From the NCBI RefSeq assembly GCF_019331735.1, contig NZ_JAHBBH010000028.1, positions 1 to 33,628 on the forward strand: a stretch of DNA of 33,628 bases. The letters run 5' to 3'. The translations under genes were made by a program, and so were the position numbers. The notes beneath the pieces were generated by a model. It worked only from the letters and a program-made list of their open reading frames with translations. It was not told the origin of the DNA and did not search any database. This stretch comes from Bifidobacterium miconis (GTDB taxonomy: Bacteria > Actinomycetota > Actinomycetes > Actinomycetales > Bifidobacteriaceae). Shown one piece after another: positions 22,804-31,741 of the stretch. Numbering within the stretch: the stretch's first letter is position 1; the number at the start of each line of letters is the position of its first letter.

Positions 22804-24231
22804 ATGGCAGAAGGAACCAACTGGGAAGACAATCGCCCCGATTCGTCGGGTAACGGCAGCGCCGGCGCGCCCGTGCGCGATGCGCTGTTCGACCGCGTGC
22901 CGCCGCACGACGACGACGCGGAAATGGCCGTGCTCGGCGGCATGCTGATGAGCAAGGACGCCATCGGCGAAGTGTCGCAGATGATCGACGAAGCCGATTT
23001 CTACCAGCCGAAGCACCAGACGATCTACGATGCGATCATCACGCTGTTCTCCGCGTCGCAGCCGGTCGACGTCGTGCTCGTCGCGAACAAGCTGCTCGCC
23101 GACGGCGATCTCGACAAAGTCGGCGGCGCGGACTATCTGCACAGCCTCGTCGCATCCGTGCCGACCGCCGCCAACGCCACGTACTACGCGGAAATCGTGC
23201 ATCAGCGCGCGGTCCTGCGCAACGTGATCGCCGCGGGCACCAAGATAGCCCAGCTCGGCTATTCGGCGGAGGGCTCGCAGGCCGAGGACGTCGTCAATCT
23301 CGCGCAGGCCGAAGTGTACGAGATGAGCGTGGGCAAAGTGCGTCAGGACTATACGGCGATCGGCCCGGTCGTGCACGACGCGCTCGAACAGCTCGACCAG
23401 CTGCAGCAGGGACTCGTCAACAAGGGAGTGCCGACGGGCTTCCGCGACATCGACGACGTGACGCAGGGCCTGCAGCCCGGCCAGATGATCGTCGTCGCCG
23501 GCCGCCCGGCCATGGGCAAGTCGACGCTTGGCATTGATTTCGCGCGCGCGGCCGCGCTGCACCACGGGCTCACGTCGATCGTGTTCAGTCTGGAGATGAG
23601 CAAGGTCGAGCTCGCGCAGCGCATCATTTCGGCCGAAACGAACATTCCGCTCGTCGCGCTGCGCCGCGCCGACGACGACAATCTGACGCCGGAACGCTGG
23701 ACGACGCTCAACAATTTCTGGGACAAGATGCGCAACGCGCCGCTGTTCATCGACGACTCGCCGAACATGAGCCTGATGGAGATCCGCGCGAAATGCCGCC
23801 GGCTCAAGCAGACCAACGATCTGAAGCTCGTCGTGATCGACTACCTGCAGCTCATGACCTCCGGCAAGCACGTCGAAAGCCGCCAGCAGGAGGTTTCTGA
23901 ATTCTCGCGTGCGTTGAAGCTCCTCGCCAAGGAGCTCGAGGTGCCGGTCGTGGCGCTCTCGCAGCTCAACCGAGGTCCGGAAATGCGCAACGACAAGAAG
24001 CCGCAGCTGTCGGACCTGCGTGAATCCGGCTCGATCGAACAGGACGCCGATGTGGTGTTCCTCGTGCACCGACCGGACTTCTACGACAAGGAGGACCGGC
24101 CGGGCGAGGCCGACATCATCATGGCCAAGCACCGCAACGGTCCGACCGAAACGTTCCATCTGGCGTTCCTGGGCGCCACGTCCAAGTTCAAGGACATGCC
24201 GCAGGACTACAACGCGAATCAGGGGGTGTGA
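22804..24231 (+). CDS. dnaB: replicative DNA helicase DnaB
   Basis: 475 residues. After a 33-residue polar tail, the N-terminal DnaB domain begins at PPHDDDAEMAVLGG; a linker follows; the RecA-like ATPase has Walker A GRPAMGKST (233-241), VFSLEMSK, the Walker B strand VVIDYLQLM, and SRALKLLAKEL...ALSQLNR. It is the hexameric helicase of the replication fork. No intein is present. The ATG at 22804 is chosen because the family alignment begins soon after and a -10 box precedes it closely. The stop lies 1 base before murT. Confidence 0.97.
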   Translation: MAEGTNWEDNRPDSSGNGSAGAPVRDALFDRVPPHDDDAEMAVLGGMLMSKDAIGEVSQMIDEADFYQPKHQTIYDAIITLFSASQPVDVVLVANKLLADGDLDKVGGADYLHSLVASVPTAANATYYAEIVHQRAVLRNVIAAGTKIAQLGYSAEGSQAEDVVNLAQAEVYEMSVGKVRQDYTAIGPVVHDALEQLDQLQQGLVNKGVPTGFRDIDDVTQGLQPGQMIVVAGRPAMGKSTLGIDFARAAALHHGLTSIVFSLEMSKVELAQRIISAETNIPLVALRRADDDNLTPERWTTLNNFWDKMRNAPLFIDDSPNMSLMEIRAKCRRLKQTNDLKLVVIDYLQLMTSGKHVESRQQEVSEFSRALKLLAKELEVPVVALSQLNRGPEMRNDKKPQLSDLRESGSIEQDADVVFLVHRPDFYDKEDRPGEADIIMAKHRNGPTETFHLAFLGATSKFKDMPQDYNANQGV

Positions 24232-24232
24232 G

Positions 24233-26062
24233 ATGGGGAATCAGACACGAAGCGCAGACGGCGAGGCAGATCGCGGCATGAACGGTGACACCCGTGGGAA
24301 AGGCGGGCTCGGCGGCGGACAGGCCGGGGCGGTGAAGCCGATGAACCGGCAGGCGGGAACAGGCGTGCCCACGCCTGCCCGCGGTCCGTGGAACTCGTTC
24401 GCGACGCCCACGATCGGCAAGCTCGTGCGCGCGGCCGCCCGCGTGACCAAACACGGCGGATCCGCGTTCCCCGGCAGGATCGTCGAACGAATCGACCCGG
24501 GATTCCTCGCGCGAACGCTCGCACAGCTGCCGCTCGGCGTGGTGCTCGTCTCCGGCACGAACGGCAAGACCACAACCACGCGCATGGTCGCGTCCATGCT
24601 GTCCGATCTGGGACTGCGCGTGTTCACCAATCCGACCGGATCGAACTTCACGCGCGGCGTCGTCTCCGCGCTGCTGCAAACGGTGTCGCTCGGCGGCCGG
24701 CTCGACGCCGACATCGCCGTGCTCGAACTGGACGAGGCGTACGCCGTGCACTTCGTGCGGCAGGTCAAGCCGCGGTACGCGCTGCTGCTTAACGTGATGC
24801 GCGACCAGCTCGACCGGTTCGGCGAAATCGACAACACCGCGCGGCTGCTCGGCCATGTGGCCGAAGCGACGACCGGCACGGTCGTGCTCAACCGCGAGGA
24901 TCCGCGCATCGCACGGCTGGCCGAGCTCGTGCGCGAGCCGGGTGCTTCCGTTCGGTATTTCGGCCTGAGCGACGACCTGCGCTCGTTCTTCCCGTCCGAC
25001 GACGACATGGCGACGACCGTCGCCGTGGAGGGGGCTGCTGACGGTGGTGTGAGCGATGTTGTGAATGCCGCTACGACAGACGTCGCGGACGATGCCGCGG
25101 ACAGTGTCCCGGCGGACACCGGCACCGCGAATGATGTCGGAACGACGGGGAGGACCGGTACCTCTCGGCCCCCTCTGACGAGGGGGCTGTCGGCGCAGCC
25201 GACCGGGGGAGAGACAGGCGGTTTCGGCACTGACAAGAGTGCTGCCACCGCGGATCGTTCGCCTGTGTCCAACGACGGCGACGCCCCCCGTGAACAGCTC
25301 CCCGCCGATGTGACGCTCACCCGCGTGGGCGACCACGAAGCCGACTTCCTGTTCGCCGGCGAATCGCGGCCTCGTTCCACCACGGTCAGGCTCGAAGGCG
25401 TGTACAACCTGTACAACGCGGCCGCCGCGCTCGCCGTCGTGCGCGCGGTGCAGGCCGACGCACGCGCCCGCAAGACCGCGCCCGCTTCCACCGCCCGCAC
25501 CGGCTCGCTGGCCGCCCGCGTGAGCACGTTCGCAGAAGCCTCCGACGCCGCCCTTCTCGCCGCCGTCTCGCACGTCACGCCGGCATTCGGCCGCGGCGAA
25601 GTCATCGACGTGAACGGCGTGCCCACCGAACTGCTACTCGTCAAGAACCCGATGGGATTCCGCCTCTCGCTCGCTAGCTTCCCGCCGAGCGAGACGACCG
25701 ACACGATGATCGTCATCAACGACGAATACGCCGACGGCCGCGACATGAGCTGGCTGTGGGACGTCGACTTCACCAGCCTGCGCCGCACCGGCGTCAAGCA
25801 GGTGTCCGGCGTGCGCGCATGGGACATGGCGCTGCGCCTCGGCTACGACCAAGTGTCGGTCGGCGCGGTCGACACCGACATCGACGCCGCGCTCGCCGCG
25901 TTCCTCAAGCCGGCGGCCGATGCGGCCGGTACGTCCAACGCGTCCGGCGACGAGCGTCGCTGCACCAGCCGGCACATCTACTGCACGTACACATCCATGC
26001 TCAAGGTGCGAGCCGCCCTCGCCCGCATCGCCGACGTCACGGACGCGGGCGTCGGCAAGTAA
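24233..26062 (+). CDS. murT: lipid II isoglutaminyl synthase subunit MurT, zinc ribbon missing
   Basis: 609 residues, Mur ligase fold. The P-loop is SGTNGKTTTTR (107-117); NPTGSNFTRG, ELDEAYAVH and NVMRDQLDRFGE follow as in MurT; the C-terminal DUF1727 domain has NDEYADGRDMSWLWD (496-510), whose Asp completes the glutaminase triad of the partner GatD. It amidates the D-glutamate of lipid II using ammonia from GatD. Studied MurT proteins have a four-Cys zinc ribbon in the middle; here that stretch (about 255-355) has no Cys and is an Asp/Ala/Thr-rich insertion containing a REP element. The N-terminal ~50 residues are Gly-rich and disordered. The ATG at 24233 is 1 base after dnaB. Confidence 0.88.
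   Translation: MGNQTRSADGEADRGMNGDTRGKGGLGGGQAGAVKPMNRQAGTGVPTPARGPWNSFATPTIGKLVRAAARVTKHGGSAFPGRIVERIDPGFLARTLAQLPLGVVLVSGTNGKTTTTRMVASMLSDLGLRVFTNPTGSNFTRGVVSALLQTVSLGGRLDADIAVLELDEAYAVHFVRQVKPRYALLLNVMRDQLDRFGEIDNTARLLGHVAEATTGTVVLNREDPRIARLAELVREPGASVRYFGLSDDLRSFFPSDDDMATTVAVEGAADGGVSDVVNAATTDVADDAADSVPADTGTANDVGTTGRTGTSRPPLTRGLSAQPTGGETGGFGTDKSAATADRSPVSNDGDAPREQLPADVTLTRVGDHEADFLFAGESRPRSTTVRLEGVYNLYNAAAALAVVRAVQADARARKTAPASTARTGSLAARVSTFAEASDAALLAAVSHVTPAFGRGEVIDVNGVPTELLLVKNPMGFRLSLASFPPSETTDTMIVINDEYADGRDMSWLWDVDFTSLRRTGVKQVSGVRAWDMALRLGYDQVSVGAVDTDIDAALAAFLKPAADAAGTSNASGDERRCTSRHIYCTYTSMLKVRAALARIADVTDAGVGK
25163..25220. repeat. REP-like palindromic element, copy 3, inside murT
   Basis: The CCCCCTCTGACGAGGGGG hairpin is followed by a GTCGGC/GCCGAC hairpin and ends in AGACAGGCGG. 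It has the same layout and ending as the copy after murT (26089-26145). It is read in frame as residues ~310-330 of MurT. Confidence 0.75.
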
Positions 26063-26088
26063 CTGTTTGCGCCTCGGTTCCCTGCATC

Positions 26089-26145
26089 TCGGCTCCCCTT
26101 GCTAGGGGAGCTGGCCGCGAAGCGGACTGAGGGGCAGACAGGCGG
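26089..26145. repeat. REP-like palindromic element, copy 4, between murT and gatD
   Basis: The GGCTCCCC-TTGCTA-GGGGAGC hairpin is followed by a CCGC/GCGG hairpin, a GACTGAGGGG arm and AGACAGGCGG. It is in the same orientation as copy 3 and inverse to copies 1 and 2. It fills the gap between murT and gatD, where it may shape the operon transcript. Confidence 0.8.
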
Positions 26146-26185
26146 ATAACCCCGCACGTGCGTATGAATCCATCAAGGAGCTGAT

Positions 26186-26938
26186 ATGACCACCATCGAC
26201 ATCATGTCTCTCTACCCGAAGGACATGAACATCTACGGCGACTCCGGCAACGTGCTCACCGTCACGCGCCGGCTCGCGCTGTACGGCTACGAGCCGCGCG
26301 TCACCGCGTACAATCAGGGCGACGACTGGCCCGAGCACGTCGACATGATCCTCGGCGGCGGCGGTCAGGACACCGGCCAGAAGAAGATCATCGACGACTT
26401 CTTCCGCCGCGCCGACCTGCTGCGCACGCTCGCGGCCGACGGCACGCCGATGCTCATGATCTGCGGCATGTACCAGCTGTTCGGCGAGTATTTCGAAACG
26501 GTCGACGGCACGCGGCTCGACGGCATCGGCGTGATCGGCGCGTACACGGTCGGCCAGGACGTGCGCATGATCGGCAATCTGGTCGAACACAGCGACGACT
26601 TCGGCGACGTGATCGGCTACGAGAACCATTCCGGCCAGACGTTCCTGCGCGACGGCGTGCGCCCGCTCGGGCGCGTGGACGCGGACGGCCGCGGCAACAA
26701 CGGCGAGGACCACACCGAAGGCGCGCGCGTGCACAACGTGATCGGCACGTACATGCACGGCTCGCTGCTGCCGAAGAACCCGAAGATCGCGGACTTTCTG
26801 ATCCGCACGGCCGTCGAGCGGCGGTATGGCGCGTTCGAACCGGAACGCCACCAGACCGACGATCAGCGGGCGGCGTTGGCCGCACTCGACCGGGCCGCGG
26901 ATCAGGCGCGTCGCGTCGCCGCCGCTCGGCCGCGGTGA
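26186..26938 (+). CDS. gatD: lipid II isoglutaminyl synthase glutamine amidotransferase subunit GatD
   Basis: 250 residues, class I glutamine amidotransferase (CobB/CobQ-like). The nucleophile is Cys93 in MLMICGMYQLFG and His191 is in GTYMHGSLLPKNP. The N-terminus MSLYPKDMNIYGDSGN is typical of GatD. It splits glutamine and passes ammonia to MurT. The C-terminal 30 residues are a charged tail. GGAG lies 6 bases before the ATG at 26186. It follows murT at 123 bases, with a REP-like element in the gap. Confidence 0.94.
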   Translation: MTTIDIMSLYPKDMNIYGDSGNVLTVTRRLALYGYEPRVTAYNQGDDWPEHVDMILGGGGQDTGQKKIIDDFFRRADLLRTLAADGTPMLMICGMYQLFGEYFETVDGTRLDGIGVIGAYTVGQDVRMIGNLVEHSDDFGDVIGYENHSGQTFLRDGVRPLGRVDADGRGNNGEDHTEGARVHNVIGTYMHGSLLPKNPKIADFLIRTAVERRYGAFEPERHQTDDQRAALAALDRAADQARRVAAARPR

Positions 26939-27093
26939 CGCACGGCCAACGTACGGTTGCAGCGTGACGTACAGCCACGGTGACGTACGGTTGCGGCTGC
27001 GGATCCGGCGCGACACGGCCGTGCGCCGCGGCAACGCCGCGATAACAGCGCGACAAACCGCGCCGATACCGTGAAAACAGAGCACAAACAGCG
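26939..27093. other. short intergenic region with direct repeats
   Basis: ACGTACGGTTGC occurs at 26949-26960 and 26983-26994, and GTGACGTAC occurs twice near it. No gene is seen between gatD and the terminator hairpin. Confidence 0.5.
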
Positions 27094-27130
27094 GAAGGGG
27101 CATCCGGCAGATGAAACCGGATGCCCCTTC
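27094..27130. terminator. bidirectional terminator between gatD and the 5'-nucleotidase gene
   Basis: GAAGGGGCATCCGG (27094-27107) pairs exactly with 27117-27130 around a 9-base loop. It lies between two convergent genes. U tails are weak on both strands. Confidence 0.8.
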
Positions 27131-27150
27131 AAGCGTTACCTAGCATAGCC

Positions 27151-30100
27151 TCACAGGCTGCGCCACGCAACCCCTTCCGCCCGCCAGCCGCGGCCGGCCG
27201 ACGTGATCACGTCGTACTCGCCCTTGCTGGTGGTGTACAAATGCTCGCCGTTCTTCGGGTTGTACGCGCGGTACACGACCGCCTTGCCCTCGTCCGACTG
27301 GTACCAGGCGATGCCCTCGGCGCGCCAGCCGTGACGCGTGGTCAGGATCGTGTACTCGTTCTTGTCGGCGGTCCAGTGGTGGTTGCCGTCGTTCGGGTTG
27401 TATGCGCGGTACACCGGCTTGCCGGAGCTCGCCGACGCCGCCTGCTTGAACGCGACGCCCTCGTAGTTCCAGCCGCGCTTGGCCAGCGCGTCCTTTTCGT
27501 ACGAGTTGATCGTGTAGTGGTGCAGCCCGGAGTGCGGGTTGTACAGACGGTACACCGGCACGGCCTTCACCGTCGGCGTAGTCGGCTGGGACGGCTCGTC
27601 AGGCGTCGGCGTGGGGGTCGGCTCCGGTTCGGGCGACGGTTCCGGCGACGGCGATTCGCCGGCCTTCACCGTGATCGGCAGCGTCACCGTCGTGCCATTC
27701 GTTGCGCCGACGATCGTCAGCGTCGCGGCGCCGGCCGCCTGTCCGGCAGGAACGGTGATCTTCAGATCCGCCGTGTCGCCGTTCGCGACGTCCGCAGTGC
27801 CGACGGTCGCGTCGCCGATCGTCGCGGTCAGCTTCGTCTCGGCCGGCACTCCCAGCGACGTGAGCGTGAGCTTGGAGAAGTGCAGATCGAACGACGATCC
27901 GGCCGTCACGTCGCCGGTCGGCAGTCCGGTCACGGCGACCGCGCGACGATCGTAGCGCGGCTTGAGCGGCGAGTTCTTGCCGATATACTCGATCCACGCG
28001 TCGCGGTCGACCAGACCGGTGTCCTTCGTGTTCGTGCCGGCCGCGAATGCGCGGAAGTTGTCGCCGCCCTCGAGCAGGAAGCTGAACGAGCCGATGCGGT
28101 ACTCGCGCTTCGGGTCAAGCGGCTGGCCGTTGACAGTCACGGACGTGATGTGCTCGCCCTGCTTCGCGTTCGGATCGTACGTGTACGAGACGTTGTGCGA
28201 CAGGCCGAGCTGCAGGTACGGGCGCGACGGCGTGGTGCCGTCGGCGGTGGTCTGCCACTGCTGTTCGAGCGCTTCCTTGAACTGCGCGCCGGTGAGCGTC
28301 GTGGTCCACAGGTTGTTCAGGAACGGCAGCACGGCGTTCGCCTGGGCGTACGTGATCGAACCGTCCGCGGCGAGCGTGCACTTGTCGCCGTTGCCGGTGC
28401 GGCAGAATTCCGCGCGCAGGCCGCCCGGGTTCACCACGCCGATTTCGGCGCCGCCGCGGTCCGCGGGCTTGAGCGAGTCGAGCAGCGCGTCGGCCACGAG
28501 GTTGCCCATCGTGGATTCGGACGCGCGGTCGTCGCGCTTGCCGTCCTTGTACGCGGTGGTGATGTCCGCCGCGACCGAACCGACCTTCTCGTTGCCCTTC
28601 GCGTCGGCGACCTTGAGGGCCGCGTCGACGATCGACTTGACCTGCTTGACCGTCGCGTCGCCGGCAGCGGCGAGCTCGTCGTCGGACTTGCTCGTGTCGA
28701 CCGGGACGTTGCCGGACTTTGCATACGTTACCTTGTCGGTTGACTGGTCGTAGTCGAGCACGACCTGGCCAACGTTCGCCGCGTAGCTGCCCGTCTGGAT
28801 GATCGGACGGCCGTTGTGCGCCGGGTCGGCGTAGTCGTACGCCATGTGCGTGTGGCCGGTGAAGATCGCGTCCACGGCCGGGTCGGTCTGGTCGACGATC
28901 TCCTTGAACACCGGGCTGGCGGCCTTCTGCTCGTCGAGCGTCGGCTTGCCGGTCTTCGCGTCCTCGCTGGAAGGCGCGCCCTCGTGGTATTCGGCCACGA
29001 TCACGTTGGCCTCGCCGTTCGACTCGTCGCCGTCGGTCAGCTGCTTGGCGACGCGGTTCACGGCCTCGACCGGATCGCCGAAGTCGATGCCGCTGATGCC
29101 ACCGGGGGAGACGAGCGTGGAGGTCTCCTGCGTGACCGCGCCGATCACGCCGACCTTCACGCCGTTGACGTCCTGGATGCTGTACTCCTTGAGCGCCGGG
29201 GTCTTGGTGCCCTTCTTGTATACGTTCGCGCCGAGGTAGTCCCACTTCGCGTTGCGAGCGTTGTCCTTGCCGATCACGCGATCGGTCAGGTCGGCGTAAC
29301 CTTGGTCGAACTCATGGTTGCCGACCGACGACGCCTTTAGATCGAGCGCGTTGAGCACGTCGATCGTCGGCTGGTCGCGCTGCACGGACGAGTTGAACAG
29401 CGATGCACCGATCAGATCGCCGGCGCCGAGCAGCAGCGACGAATCCGGATACGCGGCGCGCAGCTGCTCGACCGTGGACGCGAACGGCACGGTCAGGTTC
29501 TTGTCGATGCGGCCGTGGAAGTCGTTGACGTTGAGCAGGTTGATGGTGGTCGTCTTCTGCTCCGGCTGGCCCGGCTGCTGCGAACCGTTGTTCGCGGCCT
29601 CGATCCAGCCCTGACGCAGCGAATGGCCGTTGGTCACCGAGTCGTCCGCCCAGAAGACCGGCTTGTAGGTCTTGCCGGCCTTGCCGCCTTTGACCGTGCG
29701 GGCCTCGGCGTCCGGGGTGACGGCGAAACCTTCCGTGTTGCCTGCGGCGATTTCGGTCGGCGTGGCGGTGAGTTTGGTGAGCTGCAGCGCGCCCGACTTG
29801 TCGAACTCGTAGGTGGCGATCATGGCCTTGGTGGGCTTCTCGTCCGTGCCGATCGTGTTGTCGCCCTCGGCGAGCAGCTGGTTGTGCTCGGCGTTCCACG
29901 TCAGGTCGCGCGGGCCGGAATATCCGGCGTTCGCGGCGGCCTCCGGCAGCGGGATCTGCGCGACCGGGTACACGACGTCCTTGCCGCCGACCGTGGCGAG
30001 CGCGAACGCGTAGACCGCGTTGGTCTTCTCGAGCGCGGCGAAGAACAGGCCGCCGAAATCGTTCGCGGTGCCGGCCGGATCGTACGCGTGCACGTTCTTC

Positions 30101-31344
30101 GGATCAAGGTTCGAGACGAATTTGTTCGCGGTGAGCGTCGCGTCCGGAATGAACGCCACGCCTTCCACGCCAAGGTTCGCGTCGTCGCCCTTGTCGAGCG
30201 TCACGCCGAACTGGCTGAGCGCGTCGGTCAGATTCCACTCGTTCGCGGCGGTCAGGTCCTGCGCGCCGTCGCCGTTCGTGTCGGTGGTCTTCTGGCTCAC
30301 GTCGTAGCGCAGGATGGACGGGCGCGGCACCTTCTTGTCCTCGTTGTCGCGTTCCGCGCCGATGAACACGCCCTTGGACGGGTCGCCGTCGATCAGCGTG
30401 ATGCCTTCGGAATCGACGCCGCCCTTGCCGTTTTTGAAGTGCAGCTGCTTGCCGCCCTTGGCCTTGCCGTCGAGCTGGAAGCTCCAGCCGTCGGCCGGAT
30501 CCTGCTTCCACGAGCCGGTCGCCTCGTCGTAGACGAACTTGTTGATCGCGCCGGCGCCCTTCTGGCCGGTTTCGCCGAGCGTCGGGTTGAGATCGTTGTC
30601 CGCGGCCCACAGCGTGCCCGGCTTGCCGTTCGCGCCGGGCTGGTAGACCAGTCCGGACAGGTTGCCGTCGGTGTGCTCTCCGATCGCCTGACCCGCACCG
30701 AATTCGTCGGTGCCGTCGATCGCGGTCACCGTGTCGAGTCCGGGCCATGCGGCCACGTCCAGCTTCTCGCCGGACGGCTGGTCCGGCTCGGTCGTCGCTC
30801 CCTGCTTGACGAGTCCGTCGGCGTCGCTGTTCGCGACGTACACGGCGTTCTTGTCGTCGCCGGACCAGCCGAAGCTCAGGATCAGCTCGCCGGACTTGTT
30901 CCACACGCGAGTCTGATCTTCCTTGCCCAAGCCGATACCCGCCAGCTGGTCCAGATTGAACTGCAGCTCGCCGGCGGCCGGGATCACGGTGCCGTCCGGA
31001 ATCGTGTACGTGTGGTCGGCGCTGTCCTTGTCGTCGCGGATCAGCCAGCCGGACACGTCGACCGGCTTGGTATTCTTCGAGCCGAGCGTCACGGTGTCGG
31101 TGCCGACGTCGATGCGCTTGAGATAGACGGCGGTGGCGGCGTCTTTAATGATGGTGTCGGTGGCTGCTGCGTTGGCGGCGTTGTCTGCCGGCGTGGTCGC
31201 TTGCGTGGTCGTTTGCGTGCTGGATGCGGGCGGCTGCTCGTCGGCGAACGCCGTGACCGTCGTGGTCGCCGGGATCGCGGCGAGCGGGACGATCAGGGCT
31301 GCCGACAGCAGAAGGCCCTGCAGGCGCTTCGGAATGCTTGGCAT
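27151..31344 (-). CDS. secreted multidomain 5'-nucleotidase with C-terminal DUF5648 repeats
   Basis: 1,397 residues. A signal peptide (about 1-34; LLLSAALIVPLAAIPA core, probable cut after AFA) is followed by a lamin-tail-like domain (~60-145, DVSGWLIRD), a phytase/esterase-like beta-propeller domain (~180-590, GVEGVAFIPD, GPRDLTWNAEHNQL), the metallophosphoesterase core (~600-870: NDFHGR near 607, GAGDLIG, GNHEFD near 677, GHTHMA) and the 5'-nucleotidase C-terminal domain (~900-1090: STMGNLVADA, NPGGLRAEF). A Pro/Glu/Thr spacer leads to three DUF5648-like repeats (~1268-1397: VYRLYNP, HHYT, GWRAEGVAW). It would release nucleosides and phosphate outside the cell. There is no LPXTG motif. The ATG at 31344 follows AAGGAG. 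Confidence 0.92.
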   Translation of the reverse strand: MPSIPKRLQGLLLSAALIVPLAAIPATTTVTAFADEQPPASSTQTTTQATTPADNAANAAATDTIIKDAATAVYLKRIDVGTDTVTLGSKNTKPVDVSGWLIRDDKDSADHTYTIPDGTVIPAAGELQFNLDQLAGIGLGKEDQTRVWNKSGELILSFGWSGDDKNAVYVANSDADGLVKQGATTEPDQPSGEKLDVAAWPGLDTVTAIDGTDEFGAGQAIGEHTDGNLSGLVYQPGANGKPGTLWAADNDLNPTLGETGQKGAGAINKFVYDEATGSWKQDPADGWSFQLDGKAKGGKQLHFKNGKGGVDSEGITLIDGDPSKGVFIGAERDNEDKKVPRPSILRYDVSQKTTDTNGDGAQDLTAANEWNLTDALSQFGVTLDKGDDANLGVEGVAFIPDATLTANKFVSNLDPKNVHAYDPAGTANDFGGLFFAALEKTNAVYAFALATVGGKDVVYPVAQIPLPEAAANAGYSGPRDLTWNAEHNQLLAEGDNTIGTDEKPTKAMIATYEFDKSGALQLTKLTATPTEIAAGNTEGFAVTPDAEARTVKGGKAGKTYKPVFWADDSVTNGHSLRQGWIEAANNGSQQPGQPEQKTTTINLLNVNDFHGRIDKNLTVPFASTVEQLRAAYPDSSLLLGAGDLIGASLFNSSVQRDQPTIDVLNALDLKASSVGNHEFDQGYADLTDRVIGKDNARNAKWDYLGANVYKKGTKTPALKEYSIQDVNGVKVGVIGAVTQETSTLVSPGGISGIDFGDPVEAVNRVAKQLTDGDESNGEANVIVAEYHEGAPSSEDAKTGKPTLDEQKAASPVFKEIVDQTDPAVDAIFTGHTHMAYDYADPAHNGRPIIQTGSYAANVGQVVLDYDQSTDKVTYAKSGNVPVDTSKSDDELAAAGDATVKQVKSIVDAALKVADAKGNEKVGSVAADITTAYKDGKRDDRASESTMGNLVADALLDSLKPADRGGAEIGVVNPGGLRAEFCRTGNGDKCTLAADGSITYAQANAVLPFLNNLWTTTLTGAQFKEALEQQWQTTADGTTPSRPYLQLGLSHNVSYTYDPNAKQGEHITSVTVNGQPLDPKREYRIGSFSFLLEGGDNFRAFAAGTNTKDTGLVDRDAWIEYIGKNSPLKPRYDRRAVAVTGLPTGDVTAGSSFDLHFSKLTLTSLGVPAETKLTATIGDATVGTADVANGDTADLKITVPAGQAAGAATLTIVGATNGTTVTLPITVKAGESPSPEPSPEPEPTPTPTPDEPSQPTTPTVKAVPVYRLYNPHSGLHHYTINSYEKDALAKRGWNYEGVAFKQAASASSGKPVYRAYNPNDGNHHWTADKNEYTILTTRHGWRAEGIAWYQSDEGKAVVYRAYNPKNGEHLYTTSKGEYDVITSAGRGWRAEGVAWRSL

Positions 31345-31741
31345 GATGCTCCTTGTCTTCTTCGTCTTCATCGAGTCTTGGTCGAAGATGGGCCCCAACT
31401 TGTAAAACCCATGTTTTCACGCTAGAGGACCGCGGCAAAGGCCATGCGGAAGACGTCTGAACGGAGAGCCAACTTTGCGCGAAGGACTCGGGGCGGCTAC
31501 GTTGCCGGGGCGATCGGATGTGGTGATTCGACGTGAACGCGTGAGAACGCTGACTGCGTATCGGGAGACAGAATCGCGGTCGACGGCGGTGTGTGGCGGA
31601 CGTGCGGTTGTTCCGCGGCGAGTCATGAGATACTTTGGGGGTTTCTGCCGTGTCGGGTTCTGCCATGTCGAGCATCATTCGAGATTTTCAGGTGATTCTC
31701 AGCATTTACCGATATTGCGCTATGAAACGTATGGTTATATG
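31345..31741. other. gene-free upstream region of the 5'-nucleotidase gene
   Basis: This stretch should hold the promoter of the minus-strand 5'-nucleotidase gene and, near 31735, that of the plus-strand candidate small RNA. No reading frame here has a ribosome site or recognisable product, and I see no clear operator. Confidence 0.5.

Noticed and set aside
29515..31425. Long plus-strand open frame (636 codons) over the 5'-nucleotidase gene
   Set aside because: Arg/Val/Gly-rich shadow of a well-supported minus-strand gene; no ribosome site or domain.
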